Shown here piece by piece: positions 1-7,833 of a stretch of DNA of 64,000 bases; position 1 is the stretch's first letter; every line of letters begins with the position of its first letter. The notes beneath the pieces are model-generated. The model was not told where the DNA came from and ran no database searches. It was given only the letters and a program-made list of their open reading frames with translations. Location of the stretch: assembly GCA_965140365.1 (NCBI GenBank), contig OZ223196.1; one strand, given 5' to 3'. Source of the stretch: Hydrogenovibrio sp965140365 (GTDB lineage: Bacteria; Pseudomonadota; Gammaproteobacteria; Thiomicrospirales; Thiomicrospiraceae). Made by a program: the position numbers and the translations under genes.

Positions 1-204
1 GGAAGCTTGAACGGGGGCCAATATATGGAGCATTGCTGCTGTTTTTTCGTTAAGTGTTGAGAAAGTATGGATGAAGGTTTGCTTAAGCTTATATGAAAGA
101 GAAATTGGGGGGCGGAAAACGCCCTTTGAAAATGGGAAATAGGCGTTTATTTAATCGGATATGGTATAACGTTATCGATTTACAGGAAAGTGGAGCTTAC
201 CGAG

Positions 205-381
205 ATGATTATAAAAGTTTGGTTGTTTATCATTCTGTTAACGATTGCCAGTTGGTATGTACTGAAGCTGACTGGAAAGCCTTATCACATCGGTTGGGTG
301 TTTCTATTTTGGGTGGTCGCGATTTTGGGCGGCACGGCTTTCTTTTATATGGTTTCCGTTTGGTTCGTTTCAAACCAGTGA
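205..381 (+). CDS. Small two-helix membrane protein, unrecognised
   Basis: A 58-residue protein beginning MIIKVWLFIILL. It is mostly hydrophobic, with two predicted membrane helices (about residues 3-20 and 30-52) separated by a short polar turn containing KLTGKPYH. A GGAG sits nine bases before the chosen ATG; a GTG five codons upstream (position 190) is an alternative start. It ends 33 bp before the convergent end of the iron permease gene. I do not recognise a family. Length, hydrophobic pattern and ribosome site make it a plausible real gene, but a chance ORF cannot be excluded. The first 200 bases of the window hold no other gene I can support. Confidence 0.4.
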   Translation: MIIKVWLFIILLTIASWYVLKLTGKPYHIGWVFLFWVVAILGGTAFFYMVSVWFVSNQ

Positions 382-413
382 CAGTGACATTTGAGCGTAC
401 CGCTTTACGGGAG

Positions 414-2000
414 CTATCGTTTTTCGGTACGCGCCCGTAATATTTCAATAATGACCAGGCCTGCCAGGCCAATTCCCATTAAAACCAGTGCCGGTAATGC
501 GGCCGCCTCGTACAAGCCTTCCGTGCTGAGTTCAAATGTGCGCACGGCTAAGGTATCCCAGCCAAATGGGCGTAATAAATAGGTCGCCGGCAATTCTTTC
601 AAGATGTCTAAAGTCACTAGAAATAAAGCCGTCAAAAGGCCCGGCGTCAGTAGCGGCCAATAGATGCGCTTGACCAGTTCAAAAGGGGTGGCACCGAGGT
701 TTCTGGCCGCTTCGCTGATGGATGGCTTGATGGTTTTAAAGCTACTTTCCACCGGCCCGAAGGCCACGGCCATAAAGCGCACCATGTAAGCAATGATGAG
801 TGCAAAGAGCCCGCCGCTAAACCATAAAGCACCCTTAAACCATCCGTCCAGTTCAAACAAAAACAGCATGACGCCCACCGCCAATACCGAGCCGGGCAGA
901 GCGTACCCTAAGGTGGTGAAGCGGATCCCAAACCGTTGCAGTCGGTTAAGGGGTTGGTTGTGGATGATTGCATTGAGTATGAGTGCAATGAATACAGTCA
1001 GGAGCGCTGAAAACACAGCCAGAAGCAAGCTGTTCCCGATCCATTCAGTGAGACGGGGGTCCCAGGCGGTGAAGGATTCCAAGCTCCAAAGTGACAGTTG
1101 CACCAGCGGCAGGCCGAAAGCCAATGCCAGTACGCTGGTCAGGTATATCCAGGTGGCCGCTGCTTTAAAGCCGGTTAGGTGATAGCGAGCTTGCTGCCTG
1201 GGTAGGCCGCTGTGAAAGGCCCGTTTGCCACGTTGGTAATGTTCCAGCGCAATCAGTGTGGCTGCAATGATGAGTAGCAAGGTGGAGAGTTGGGCTGCGG
1301 TTTCCAGCGAGCGATAATCGACCCAGCTGGAATAGATGGCGGTGGTGAAAGTGTCGTAGTTGAAAATGGCGACGGTGCCAAAGTCGGCCAGTACTTCCAT
1401 TAGCGCGAGAGATAGTCCCGCGATGATGGCAGGGCGTGCCAGTGGTAGGGAGACTCTCAAAAAGGCGCGAAAAGGTGAATTGCCGAGGTTTCGGGCGGCT
1501 TCGGTATAGCTTGGCGGCTGGGCTAAAAACGCGCTGCGTGCCAGAAGGTATACGTAGGGGTAAAACACCAAACTCATAATGATGGCGACACCCCAGACGC
1601 CTTCTCGGATATCGATGCCTCCTTGCCACTGAAAGGTTTCTCGCAACAAAGACTGTACCGGCCCGGCATAATCGAACAGGCCTAAAAAGACAAATGCCAA
1701 CACGTAGGCCGGCACGGCAAAGGGTAAAAATAGCAACCATTCGAACCAGCGCCTTCCCGGGAATTCACATCGTGTGACCAGCCAGGCCAGGCTGATGCCG
1801 AGCAGGCCGGTACCGATGGCGACGCCCAATAACAGTTGGAAGGTGTTTCCGAGTAATTCGAACAACAGATTGTCTGAAAGGTGCTGCCAAAGCTCCCCGT
1901 CTATGCTGTGCCAGGAAAAGCCGAGACTCAGAATGGGAAGAGAGATGAGCAGTATCAATGCCCAGAGCGCCAGTTTGGAAAACAGGGTGAAGGGTTTCAA
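414..2000 (-). CDS. fbpB: Iron(III) ABC transporter permease (FbpB/FutB type)
   Basis: Inner-membrane permease of 528 residues with the duplicated architecture of ferric-iron permeases: two homologous halves, each with about six membrane helices. Each half carries an EAA-type cytoplasmic loop for docking the ATPase (EAARNLGNSPFRAFLRVSLP near residue 167 and SEAARNLGATPFELVKRIYWP near residue 433). It would form the channel moving Fe3+ from the periplasmic binding protein into the cytoplasm. The start is TTG, with AAAGGT seven bases upstream. It is the last gene of the leftward transporter cluster, separated from the binding-protein gene by nearly 300 bp that contain an intrinsic terminator, so its expression is probably lower. 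Thiamine permeases share the architecture; the neighbouring iron-type binding protein decides for iron. Confidence 0.85.
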   Translation of the reverse strand: MKPFTLFSKLALWALILLISLPILSLGFSWHSIDGELWQHLSDNLLFELLGNTFQLLLGVAIGTGLLGISLAWLVTRCEFPGRRWFEWLLFLPFAVPAYVLAFVFLGLFDYAGPVQSLLRETFQWQGGIDIREGVWGVAIIMSLVFYPYVYLLARSAFLAQPPSYTEAARNLGNSPFRAFLRVSLPLARPAIIAGLSLALMEVLADFGTVAIFNYDTFTTAIYSSWVDYRSLETAAQLSTLLLIIAATLIALEHYQRGKRAFHSGLPRQQARYHLTGFKAAATWIYLTSVLALAFGLPLVQLSLWSLESFTAWDPRLTEWIGNSLLLAVFSALLTVFIALILNAIIHNQPLNRLQRFGIRFTTLGYALPGSVLAVGVMLFLFELDGWFKGALWFSGGLFALIIAYMVRFMAVAFGPVESSFKTIKPSISEAARNLGATPFELVKRIYWPLLTPGLLTALFLVTLDILKELPATYLLRPFGWDTLAVRTFELSTEGLYEAAALPALVLMGIGLAGLVIIEILRARTEKR

Positions 2001-2240
2001 AGTCGACCTTTTGATGTTTGTCTGGTGTTCGTTATGGTATGTGATGATGTCATCCGGTTACCGGCACCCGTGCCGAAAATGGTTATTTTAATCGGTTACG
2101 GTTTGGAATCCTATGCTTTTCCATCTGGCTTTTTCATCTGGTTTGGCAGGCGCTTGATTGTTGTTGTCATGGTCTTTTTTAAAAGCAGACCTAAAAACAA
2201 GACCTAAAAACGCAGCTAAAAGCAACCCTAGGCGTTTTGC

Positions 2241-2267
2241 AAAAAAAAGCCCTCTCAAAAAAGGGCT
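2241..2267 (-). terminator. Intrinsic terminator after fbpA
   Basis: Read leftward, AGCCC and GGGCT arms (2263-2267 and 2248-2252) close a ten-base loop and are followed by a run of eight U. It lies just below the fbpA stop and before fbpB, so it should reduce read-through into the permease gene. The rest of the 2001-2294 gap contains a tandem repeat of AAGACCTAAAAAC-like units near 2190-2215 and nothing else I can name. Confidence 0.7.
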
Positions 2268-2294
2268 CAATGTCTTAGGAGAGGGTGTCGTTGT

Positions 2295-3323
2295 TTACTT
2301 GTAGTGGGCCTTCTGCATTAGTTTGACCGCTTCGGCCTGACGTTTTCCGACGATGGCCAGGTTCAGGTCGTCGGCTTTAAAGTGGCCCCAGCTGGCGACT
2401 TGCGGGTCCAATGGGACAGACGGGTTGGCCGGGTATTCTTTATTGGCGCCACCGAATTGTTTTTGCGCTTTGTTCGACGCCAGCCAGTTCAAGAGTTTTT
2501 GTGCGGCTTTTGGGTGTTTGGCGTGTTTGAGAATGCCTGCCCCCGACACATTAATGTGCGTACCGTAACTTTTTTGGTTGGCCCAAAAGAGTTTAACCTG
2601 GGTTTGCGGATTCTTATCTTGCATACGACCGTAATAGTAGGTGTTGACGATGCCGACATCGCATTGACCGGCTTCAATTGCCTTGAGCACTTGAGAGTCT
2701 TTGGCTTGTGGCTTGGCCGCCAAGTTGTTTACCCAGCCTGTGAGCACCTGCTCGGTTTTGGCCGCGCCGTCGTGGTCGATCATCGCTGCTACTAACGATT
2801 TGTTGTATACCTTTTTTGAGGTGCGTAGGCACAGCTTTCCGTGCCAGGCGTTGTCTGCCAAAGCTTCGTAACTCGACAATTCGGAGGGTTGAACGCGCTC
2901 GGAGTGATACACGATGGTTCTGGCGCGCACCGATAGCCCGGTCCAAAGATTGTTCGGGTCTCTCAGGTGAGCTGGGATGCGCGATTGAATTTGGTCCATG
3001 TTCATGGGTTGGAATAAGCCTTGTTGTGCGGCATACCAAAGGTTACCGGCATCAACGGTCATGAAAATGTCGGCGGGCGTTCGGCTACCTTCTGCTTTCA
3101 GGCGTTCAATTAAAGCGTTGGCCTTGCCGGTCTGTAGCGTGACCGGGATGCCGGTCTCCTTGGTGAATTGGTCGAACAGTGGTTTGATTAAGTGTTCTTT
3201 TCGAGAAGAGTAAACCACTAAGTCATCATCGGCGTAGGCCAGGTTTGATGTACTGAACATGGCTAGGCTGCTGATGGAAAGTAGGGTAGTGATGAAAGCG
3301 TTTTTCAGTCCAAGTCGTTTCAC
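2295..3323 (-). CDS. fbpA: Iron(III)-binding periplasmic protein (FbpA/FutA family)
   Basis: A 342-residue extracytoplasmic solute-binding protein. From a GTG start with CAGGAGA just upstream, the protein opens KRLGLKNAFITTLLS and has a Sec signal ending near AYA-DDD. The mature N-terminus (DDDLVVYSSRKEHLIKPLFD) is characteristic of the ferric-binding family, in which two adjacent tyrosines near the C-terminal third coordinate Fe3+; YYYGRMQD at about residue 225 fits that motif. It delivers iron to the FbpB/FbpC transporter. A longer in-frame ORF extends upstream to 3449, but that extension is basic, overlaps fbpC and precedes a good ribosome site, so I reject it. It lies 49 bp after fbpC in the same direction. 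Confidence 0.88.
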   Translation of the reverse strand: MKRLGLKNAFITTLLSISSLAMFSTSNLAYADDDLVVYSSRKEHLIKPLFDQFTKETGIPVTLQTGKANALIERLKAEGSRTPADIFMTVDAGNLWYAAQQGLFQPMNMDQIQSRIPAHLRDPNNLWTGLSVRARTIVYHSERVQPSELSSYEALADNAWHGKLCLRTSKKVYNKSLVAAMIDHDGAAKTEQVLTGWVNNLAAKPQAKDSQVLKAIEAGQCDVGIVNTYYYGRMQDKNPQTQVKLFWANQKSYGTHINVSGAGILKHAKHPKAAQKLLNWLASNKAQKQFGGANKEYPANPSVPLDPQVASWGHFKADDLNLAIVGKRQAEAVKLMQKAHYK

Positions 3324-3372
3324 AAAGGTCTCCTGAGGTGTTGTGTGCTTTAAGCGCCTTGCCCTAGTTGGC

Positions 3373-4035
3373 CTAGGCTGCCGTCGGCTTGGTGAATTGA
3401 ATTTTTGATTCGGTGAGCGTGCCGTAATGGTCGCACAGCGTTTGGGCATCGGTTTCGTCGTGCGTGACCAGTAAAGCCGGTGTGTTTTCTTGCTTTAACC
3501 ATTGGCGGGTTTCTTCTGCCAGTCGATGACGTAAAGCCGGATCCAAATTTGAAAAAGGTTCATCCAGTAATACCAATGCTGGTTTTGGAGCTAAGGCACG
3601 TGCCAGGGCGACGCGTTGTTGTTGCCCGCCGGAAATTTCGTGCGGGTAACGGTTCGCCAAGTCGTTCAAATGAATCATGGTCAACAGTTCTTCGACACGA
3701 TGGCGTTGTTCGGTTTTGGCTTGGCCGCGCAGACCAAAGGCAATGTTTTCTGCAACCGTTAAGTGTGGAAAAAGGGCGTGGTCTTGAAACACCATGCTGA
3801 TGTTACGTTTTTCCGGGGGCAGGGATCGGCCGTCACAGGCCAGGCATCGGTCGTCTATCGTGATAACGCCGGATTGAATGGTTGTGAAACCGGCAATGGA
3901 ACGCAATAGGGTGGTTTTGCCACAGCCGCTTGGGCCCAGCAGCCCAATGATTTCACCGCTCGCAAACGAAAGAGTGAACTCCTTGAATAAGGATTGCTTA
4001 CCTAAGTTGATGCAGACGTTATTCAGTTCGACCAT
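3373..4035 (-). CDS. fbpC: Iron(III) ABC transporter ATPase (FbpC type)
   Basis: Nucleotide-binding subunit of the iron importer, 220 residues from the ATG at 4035 (an ATG four codons upstream is possible). Walker A is GPSGCGKT (about residue 33), the signature is ISGGQQQRV, Walker B is LVLLDEPF, and the H-loop is LVTHDETDA. It lacks the C-terminal regulatory domain of about 120 residues found in full-length FbpC/PotA-type ATPases, so it is a short version. First gene of the leftward cluster; order C-A-B differs from the usual A-B-C. Transcription should start from the Fur-box-like promoter just upstream. Confidence 0.85.
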   Translation of the reverse strand: MVELNNVCINLGKQSLFKEFTLSFASGEIIGLLGPSGCGKTTLLRSIAGFTTIQSGVITIDDRCLACDGRSLPPEKRNISMVFQDHALFPHLTVAENIAFGLRGQAKTEQRHRVEELLTMIHLNDLANRYPHEISGGQQQRVALARALAPKPALVLLDEPFSNLDPALRHRLAEETRQWLKQENTPALLVTHDETDAQTLCDHYGTLTESKIQFTKPTAA

Positions 4036-4078
4036 ATGCGATCCCATTCCTAATAAAAAATCACGAAAGTTGGTAACA

Positions 4079-4107
4079 ATATTAAAGAAAATGAGAGTAA
4101 TTTTCAA
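4079..4107 (-). promoter_or_regulatory. fbpC promoter with overlapping Fur-box-like operator
   Basis: On the minus strand TTGAAA (4107-4102), a 17-base spacer and TAATAT (4084-4079) make a good sigma70 promoter. Positions 4087-4105 match the classical 19-bp Fur consensus GATAATGATAATCATTATC at 14 of 19 bases by hand alignment and cover the spacer and -35 edge. Binding there would block RNA polymerase when iron is plentiful, which fits the downstream iron importer. The promoter is seen; Fur control is inferred. Confidence 0.6.
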
Positions 4108-4181
4108 TATCAAAAAGAATAAAAGTTTTTAAAGGTGGATAAGTGAATCTTAGGAGGTTTTCAAACAATCGGGTTGAGGAG

Positions 4182-5207
4182 TTAATGAGATTCGTTGGCG
4201 AACTCTTCGCGTAATCGTTGGAAGCTTTGGTAGCGGGAATAGTGAATGTCGCCGTTTTCGACGGCGTTACGAATGGCGCAGTCGGGTTCGGTGGTGTGGG
4301 TGCAGTTGCTGAATTTGCATTGCCCTAGAAAGGGGTCAAAATCAGGGTAGGCGGCTTCCAGTTCGTGTAATTCGCAAGGCGTCGGGCTGAATTGACGAAC
4401 ACCGGGCGAGTCGATGATGTTTCCGGCGTGACCTGGGTTGACGTCGGTTTCCTCCGGCAGGTGGTACAAAATACTGTTGGTGGTGGTGTGTTTGCCCAAT
4501 CCGGTCGATTCGGATAATTCGCTGGTTTTGATGTCGATATCGGGAATCAGGGCTTTAATTAGGGAGGATTTTCCGGCGCCCGACGGGCCGACAAAAACAC
4601 TATTTTTGCCGGTTAAAAGTGCTCTTAATTCTTCAATGCCATCACCGTTTTCGGCGGAAACCGGCAGAATGTCGAGTCCCAGCTCATCGTAAGGAATTAA
4701 TAATTCGGCAATGGCTTCCCAATGTTCTTCGGAGGCCATCAAATCAATTTTATTGATTAAAATCAGCACCGGCAATTGCATTTGATGCGCGGTGACCAGG
4801 TAACGGTCGATCATGTCGGGATGGACGCCGGGTTCGATGGGGGTGACGATCCCTAAAAGGTCGATGTTTGCCGCCACCATGCGTTTTTGGCCACGGAAGC
4901 CGGGGCGACTCAGTTCTTGGTGGCGTGAATCGGCCGACACCACGACGCCGGTATTGGGTTCAATGTCGGTTTGCCAGATAACGGTGTCGCCGGCGACCAG
5001 TTTGCCCAGGTGCTGACGTACGGCGCAATTATAGAGTTGCCCGTCTTCGGACTCCACTAATAGCCGTTTTCCAAAGTTGGTAATGACCAGGCCTGGTTGT
5101 TGTTCGCCCAATTGTGAATCGCCGGCGGTTTCCGTGGCGGTGCGGGCGTGATGCTGCTTTTGCTTGACCCGTCGTTGCTGTTGTTGGTTGAGTTTGCGTT
5201 TCGCCAC
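4182..5207 (-). CDS. rsgA: Ribosome small-subunit biogenesis GTPase RsgA
   Basis: Circularly permuted GTPase of 341 residues that checks late maturation of the 30S subunit and releases RbfA. The order seen is a lysine/arginine/glutamine-rich N-terminus (MAKRKLNQQQQRRVKQKQ), an OB-fold, G4 (NKIDL), then G1 (GPSGAGKSSL), G3 (DSPGVRQF), and a C-terminal zinc module with CKFSNCTHTTEPDC. All family motifs are intact. A CCAGGCCTGG palindrome lies inside the gene at 5087-5096. It is followed upstream by the pterin dehydratase gene in the same direction with a 25-bp gap, so the two probably share a transcript. Confidence 0.95.
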   Translation of the reverse strand: MAKRKLNQQQQRRVKQKQHHARTATETAGDSQLGEQQPGLVITNFGKRLLVESEDGQLYNCAVRQHLGKLVAGDTVIWQTDIEPNTGVVVSADSRHQELSRPGFRGQKRMVAANIDLLGIVTPIEPGVHPDMIDRYLVTAHQMQLPVLILINKIDLMASEEHWEAIAELLIPYDELGLDILPVSAENGDGIEELRALLTGKNSVFVGPSGAGKSSLIKALIPDIDIKTSELSESTGLGKHTTTNSILYHLPEETDVNPGHAGNIIDSPGVRQFSPTPCELHELEAAYPDFDPFLGQCKFSNCTHTTEPDCAIRNAVENGDIHYSRYQSFQRLREEFANESH

Positions 5208-5232
5208 GAAAGTTTCTTTGGTTAAGGGTGGG

Positions 5233-5574
5233 TTAATCCAGCAAGGCGTCGATTTTGGCCGCCAGAATGAAGTCGTTTTGGCTTAACCCTTTGATGTTGT
5301 GCGTCGTCAGGGTGATTTTGCATTGATTATACCCAAAGCAAATCTCGGGGTGATGATCTTCTTTGTGTGCCACCCAGGTGATGGCGTTCACGAACGACAC
5401 GGTTTGGTGGTAGTTTTTGAAGGAAAAGGTCTTAGTCAGGGTTTGGTAGTCCAGTGGTACATCCCAGCCTGGCATTTGCGAAAGGTAACTCTCGATGGTG
5501 GGGATGATGAGTGGCTTGCTGCCTTTTTCAATCTCTGTGCAGGATTGGTCTTTCAGTGGCAATTCGTGTGACAT
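5233..5574 (-). CDS. phhB: 4a-hydroxytetrahydrobiopterin dehydratase (PCD)
   Basis: A 113-residue cytoplasmic enzyme of the PCD/DCoH family, which dehydrates 4a-hydroxytetrahydrobiopterin to regenerate the pterin cofactor; in many bacteria it has a less defined role with pterins. The family motif E/D-x3-H-H-P-E/D is present as KEDHHPEICFGYNQCKITLTTH, followed by the typical C-terminal helix (SQNDFILAAKIDALLD). The length matches the family. It sits between the M48 protease gene and rsgA, all reading leftward, with short gaps. No phenylalanine hydroxylase gene is visible in the window, so its substrate context here is unknown. Confidence 0.9.
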   Translation of the reverse strand: MSHELPLKDQSCTEIEKGSKPLIIPTIESYLSQMPGWDVPLDYQTLTKTFSFKNYHQTVSFVNAITWVAHKEDHHPEICFGYNQCKITLTTHNIKGLSQNDFILAAKIDALLD

Positions 5575-5644
5575 AAATTACGGTTCCTGTGTTTGATTTC
5601 GTTAATAACGTTGCGCTTGAGCGCTTTCAATAGGGGTTTGGACT

Positions 5645-6892
5645 TTACTTTTCAAGCGATTTTAAATGGTCAATGCGAATTTTTGCCGGCGGATGACTGT
5701 CGTGATACGCCGAATAGGTGGGGTCCGGCGTCAGGCTGCTGGCATTGTCGCGATACATTTTCAGCAGCGCGGAAATCAATGGTGCCGAGCCGGTGGTTTG
5801 TGATGCGAAGGCATCGGCTTCGAATTCATGCTTGCGGCTTTTGAAGGCCGCAACCGGTCCGAAGAAAAAGAACATTACCGGAATGGCGGTCATAAACAGC
5901 AACAACGCGGCAGCCGGAGTTTGAGATGTCATGCCCAAGCCTTGATAAAAAGCGGGTAATTGGGTTAACCAGCCCAGAGCAAACAAGCCGGCAAAGCTTA
6001 AGGCGAAGGATTCGATCATGCGCTTTTTAATGTGGCCATGTTTGAAGTGCCCCAATTCATGCGCCAAGACTGCTTCGACTTCTTCCGGCGTCAAGGATTC
6101 CAGCAGCGTGTCGAAAAACACAATACGTTTGTTCTTGCCAAAGCCGGTGAAGTAAGCGTTGCCGTGACCGGAGCGCGAGGAGCCGTCCATCACAAAAATG
6201 CCGTTGGACTCGAACCCGGTGCGCTCCAGCAGGGCTTCGATACGTTGTTTCATTTCGCCGTCTTCCAGTGGGGTGAACTTGTTGAAAATCGGCGCAATCC
6301 ACTTTGGGTAAGCCCAAAGCAAAACAAGGTTGAACGCCACCCAAAGCACCCAAGTGTAAAACCACCAGGCCTGGTCGAAATAGGCATTCATAATGGATAA
6401 AACCGCCCAAGCCAGCGGTAGGCCGATGATGAGCCCGAGTAACCATTGTTTGATGAGGTCGGATATGAATTTACCAACGGTCATTTTATTAAACCCGAAA
6501 GCCTCTTCGATTTTAAAGGTGGAGATGATGGCGAACGGAATGTGCAGTAACGACAAAAACCAGAAGGTTGATAGCAGGAAACCGACATCGCGCCAGATGG
6601 GCGATAAATCCGTGGCCAGCCAGTAGTTATAAATTTCCTGAAATCCGCCGCCGAGTGTCATGAACAGTAACACGGCGGCGTCGAAAAACAGTACAAATCG
6701 AGAGAGTTGTAACTTGGTACGACTGTAGTCGGCGGCTTTGTGGTGAGCTTCTTCGGTGATTACGGATTGAAAATCGGGTGGAACCTTATCGCGGTGTAAG
6801 CCAATGTGAAACTGGTTTTTGATATTGAGCCACAGCTCGATGACCAGATTGAGAATCAGGGTGGTTACAAATAATACGGTAATCCAATTCAT
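5645..6892 (-). CDS. M48-family zinc metalloprotease (Ste24/CAAX-protease-like)
   Basis: An integral membrane protease of 415 residues. Several hydrophobic segments precede the zinc site LAHELGHFKHGH (HExxH; about residue 275), and a second pair of helices follows (LSFAGLFALGWLTQLP; ALLLFMTAIPVMFFFFGPV). The third zinc ligand is probably the Glu in RKHEFEADAFA. The arrangement matches the Ste24 type, which in bacteria is linked to turnover of damaged membrane proteins. I chose the ATG at 6892 (MNWITVLFVTTLILN), because the upstream extension to 6991 is basic and proline-rich and lacks a ribosome site. It carries a CCAGGCCTGG palindrome at 6365-6374. Divergent from orn. Confidence 0.88.
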   Translation of the reverse strand: MNWITVLFVTTLILNLVIELWLNIKNQFHIGLHRDKVPPDFQSVITEEAHHKAADYSRTKLQLSRFVLFFDAAVLLFMTLGGGFQEIYNYWLATDLSPIWRDVGFLLSTFWFLSLLHIPFAIISTFKIEEAFGFNKMTVGKFISDLIKQWLLGLIIGLPLAWAVLSIMNAYFDQAWWFYTWVLWVAFNLVLLWAYPKWIAPIFNKFTPLEDGEMKQRIEALLERTGFESNGIFVMDGSSRSGHGNAYFTGFGKNKRIVFFDTLLESLTPEEVEAVLAHELGHFKHGHIKKRMIESFALSFAGLFALGWLTQLPAFYQGLGMTSQTPAAALLLFMTAIPVMFFFFGPVAAFKSRKHEFEADAFASQTTGSAPLISALLKMYRDNASSLTPDPTYSAYHDSHPPAKIRIDHLKSLEK

Positions 6893-7055
6893 GGGGCGCT
6901 GCCTTATTTGGTCTTTCTTATTGGGTTGTCTGTTCAGCCGTGCCGTTCTGTTTGGCCGCCGGAGAGGTGTTGAATTCCGTATTTCCGGCATCGTGCGCGT
7001 TGAGGCTGGCTCGAATAAAGTTTAAACTAGCGCCTATTCTAGTTTAAAAGGTTCA

Positions 7056-7619
7056 ATGAGTGTAGTGATGAAGTCTGAAAATAATTTGATTTGGATTGAT
7101 CTGGAGATGACCGGTTTAGACCATAAAACCGATCAGATTATCGAAATCGCCACGGTGGTAACGGATGCCGAATTGAATGTGCTGGGCGAAGGACCGGTGA
7201 TTGCGATTCAGACGGAACAGCATTACCTGGACGGAATGGATGAATGGTGTACCACGCATCACGGCAACTCCGGTTTGACCAAGCGGGTGCAGGAAAGCGA
7301 TATTTCGATGCGTGAATCGGAATTGCAGACACTGGAGTTTTTGAAAGATTTTGTACCGAAAGGCAAATCGCCGATGTGCGGCAATACCATTTGTCAGGAT
7401 CGCCGTTTTCTGATTGAACAAATGCCGGAGTTGGAAGCGTTTTTCCATTATCGCAACTTGGACGTGTCCAGCCTAAAAGAACTGGCCCGGCGCTGGGCGC
7501 CGAGCGTGTATGCCTCCCATAAGAAAAAAGGCGCGCATCTGGCGCTGGACGACATCTATGAGTCGATTGAAGAATTGAAGCATTATCGTCAAAACATGTT
7601 TTTACCGGAGTTTCGTTAA
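7056..7619 (+). CDS. orn: Oligoribonuclease
   Basis: A 3'-to-5' exonuclease of 187 residues that degrades two-to-five-nucleotide RNAs and the c-di-GMP breakdown product pGpG. The DEDDh catalytic set is visible: WIDLEMTGLD (Exo I), GNTICQDRRFL (Exo II) and HLALDDI (Exo III with the His). Start choice: MSVVMKSENNL at 7056; an internal ATG at 7068 is also possible. It is a single gene with its own terminator overlapping the stop, and it is divergent from the M48 protease gene. Confidence 0.95.
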   Translation: MSVVMKSENNLIWIDLEMTGLDHKTDQIIEIATVVTDAELNVLGEGPVIAIQTEQHYLDGMDEWCTTHHGNSGLTKRVQESDISMRESELQTLEFLKDFVPKGKSPMCGNTICQDRRFLIEQMPELEAFFHYRNLDVSSLKELARRWAPSVYASHKKKGAHLALDDIYESIEELKHYRQNMFLPEFR

Positions 7620-7641
7620 GCGCCGTTCGGCGCTTCTCATT
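7619..7641 (+). terminator. orn terminator
   Basis: AGCGCC (7619-7624), loop GTTC and GGCGCT (7629-7634), followed by TCTCATTCC. The hairpin begins within the orn stop codon. The U-tract is weak, so termination may be partial. Confidence 0.5.
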
Positions 7642-7701
7642 CCGGTGATTCTCAAGCCGATTAATTTCAACTTATGGGTTTATAAAAGCCCCTAAGTTCG
7701 T

Positions 7702-7745
7702 TATAATCGCTTGCTTACCCTGCGAAACGGCAGGGCTTTGTTTTT
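7702..7745 (+). promoter_or_regulatory. ilv promoter and 5' leader hairpin
   Basis: A consensus TATAAT lies at 7702-7707; no convincing -35 is seen at the usual distance. Within about ten bases downstream begins a perfect hairpin, CCCTGC (7718-7723) and GCAGGG (7730-7735), followed by CTTTGTTTTT. It stands roughly 100 bp before the ilvI start. It could be an attenuator-like terminator or a 5'-protecting hairpin of the ilv mRNA. I see no leader peptide rich in Ile, Leu or Val codons in front of it, so classical ilv attenuation is not supported. Confidence 0.45.
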
Positions 7746-7833
7746 AAAGTTATTTTTAAACGTCGAAAAGCTGTCGAACCGGTAAAACGATTCGTGTTTG
7801 ATGGCTTTACGACCAAAACGGAGGACCGTTGTT

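Noticed and set aside
93..440. 115-residue ORF at the window's left end
   Set aside because: Arg- and Phe-rich translation without domain-like sequence, overlapping the better small membrane-protein ORF and the 3' end of fbpB; no ribosome site.
3324..3449. N-terminal extension of fbpA
   Set aside because: It overlaps fbpC, is strongly basic without signal-peptide features, and a GTG with a good ribosome site directly precedes a typical signal peptide.
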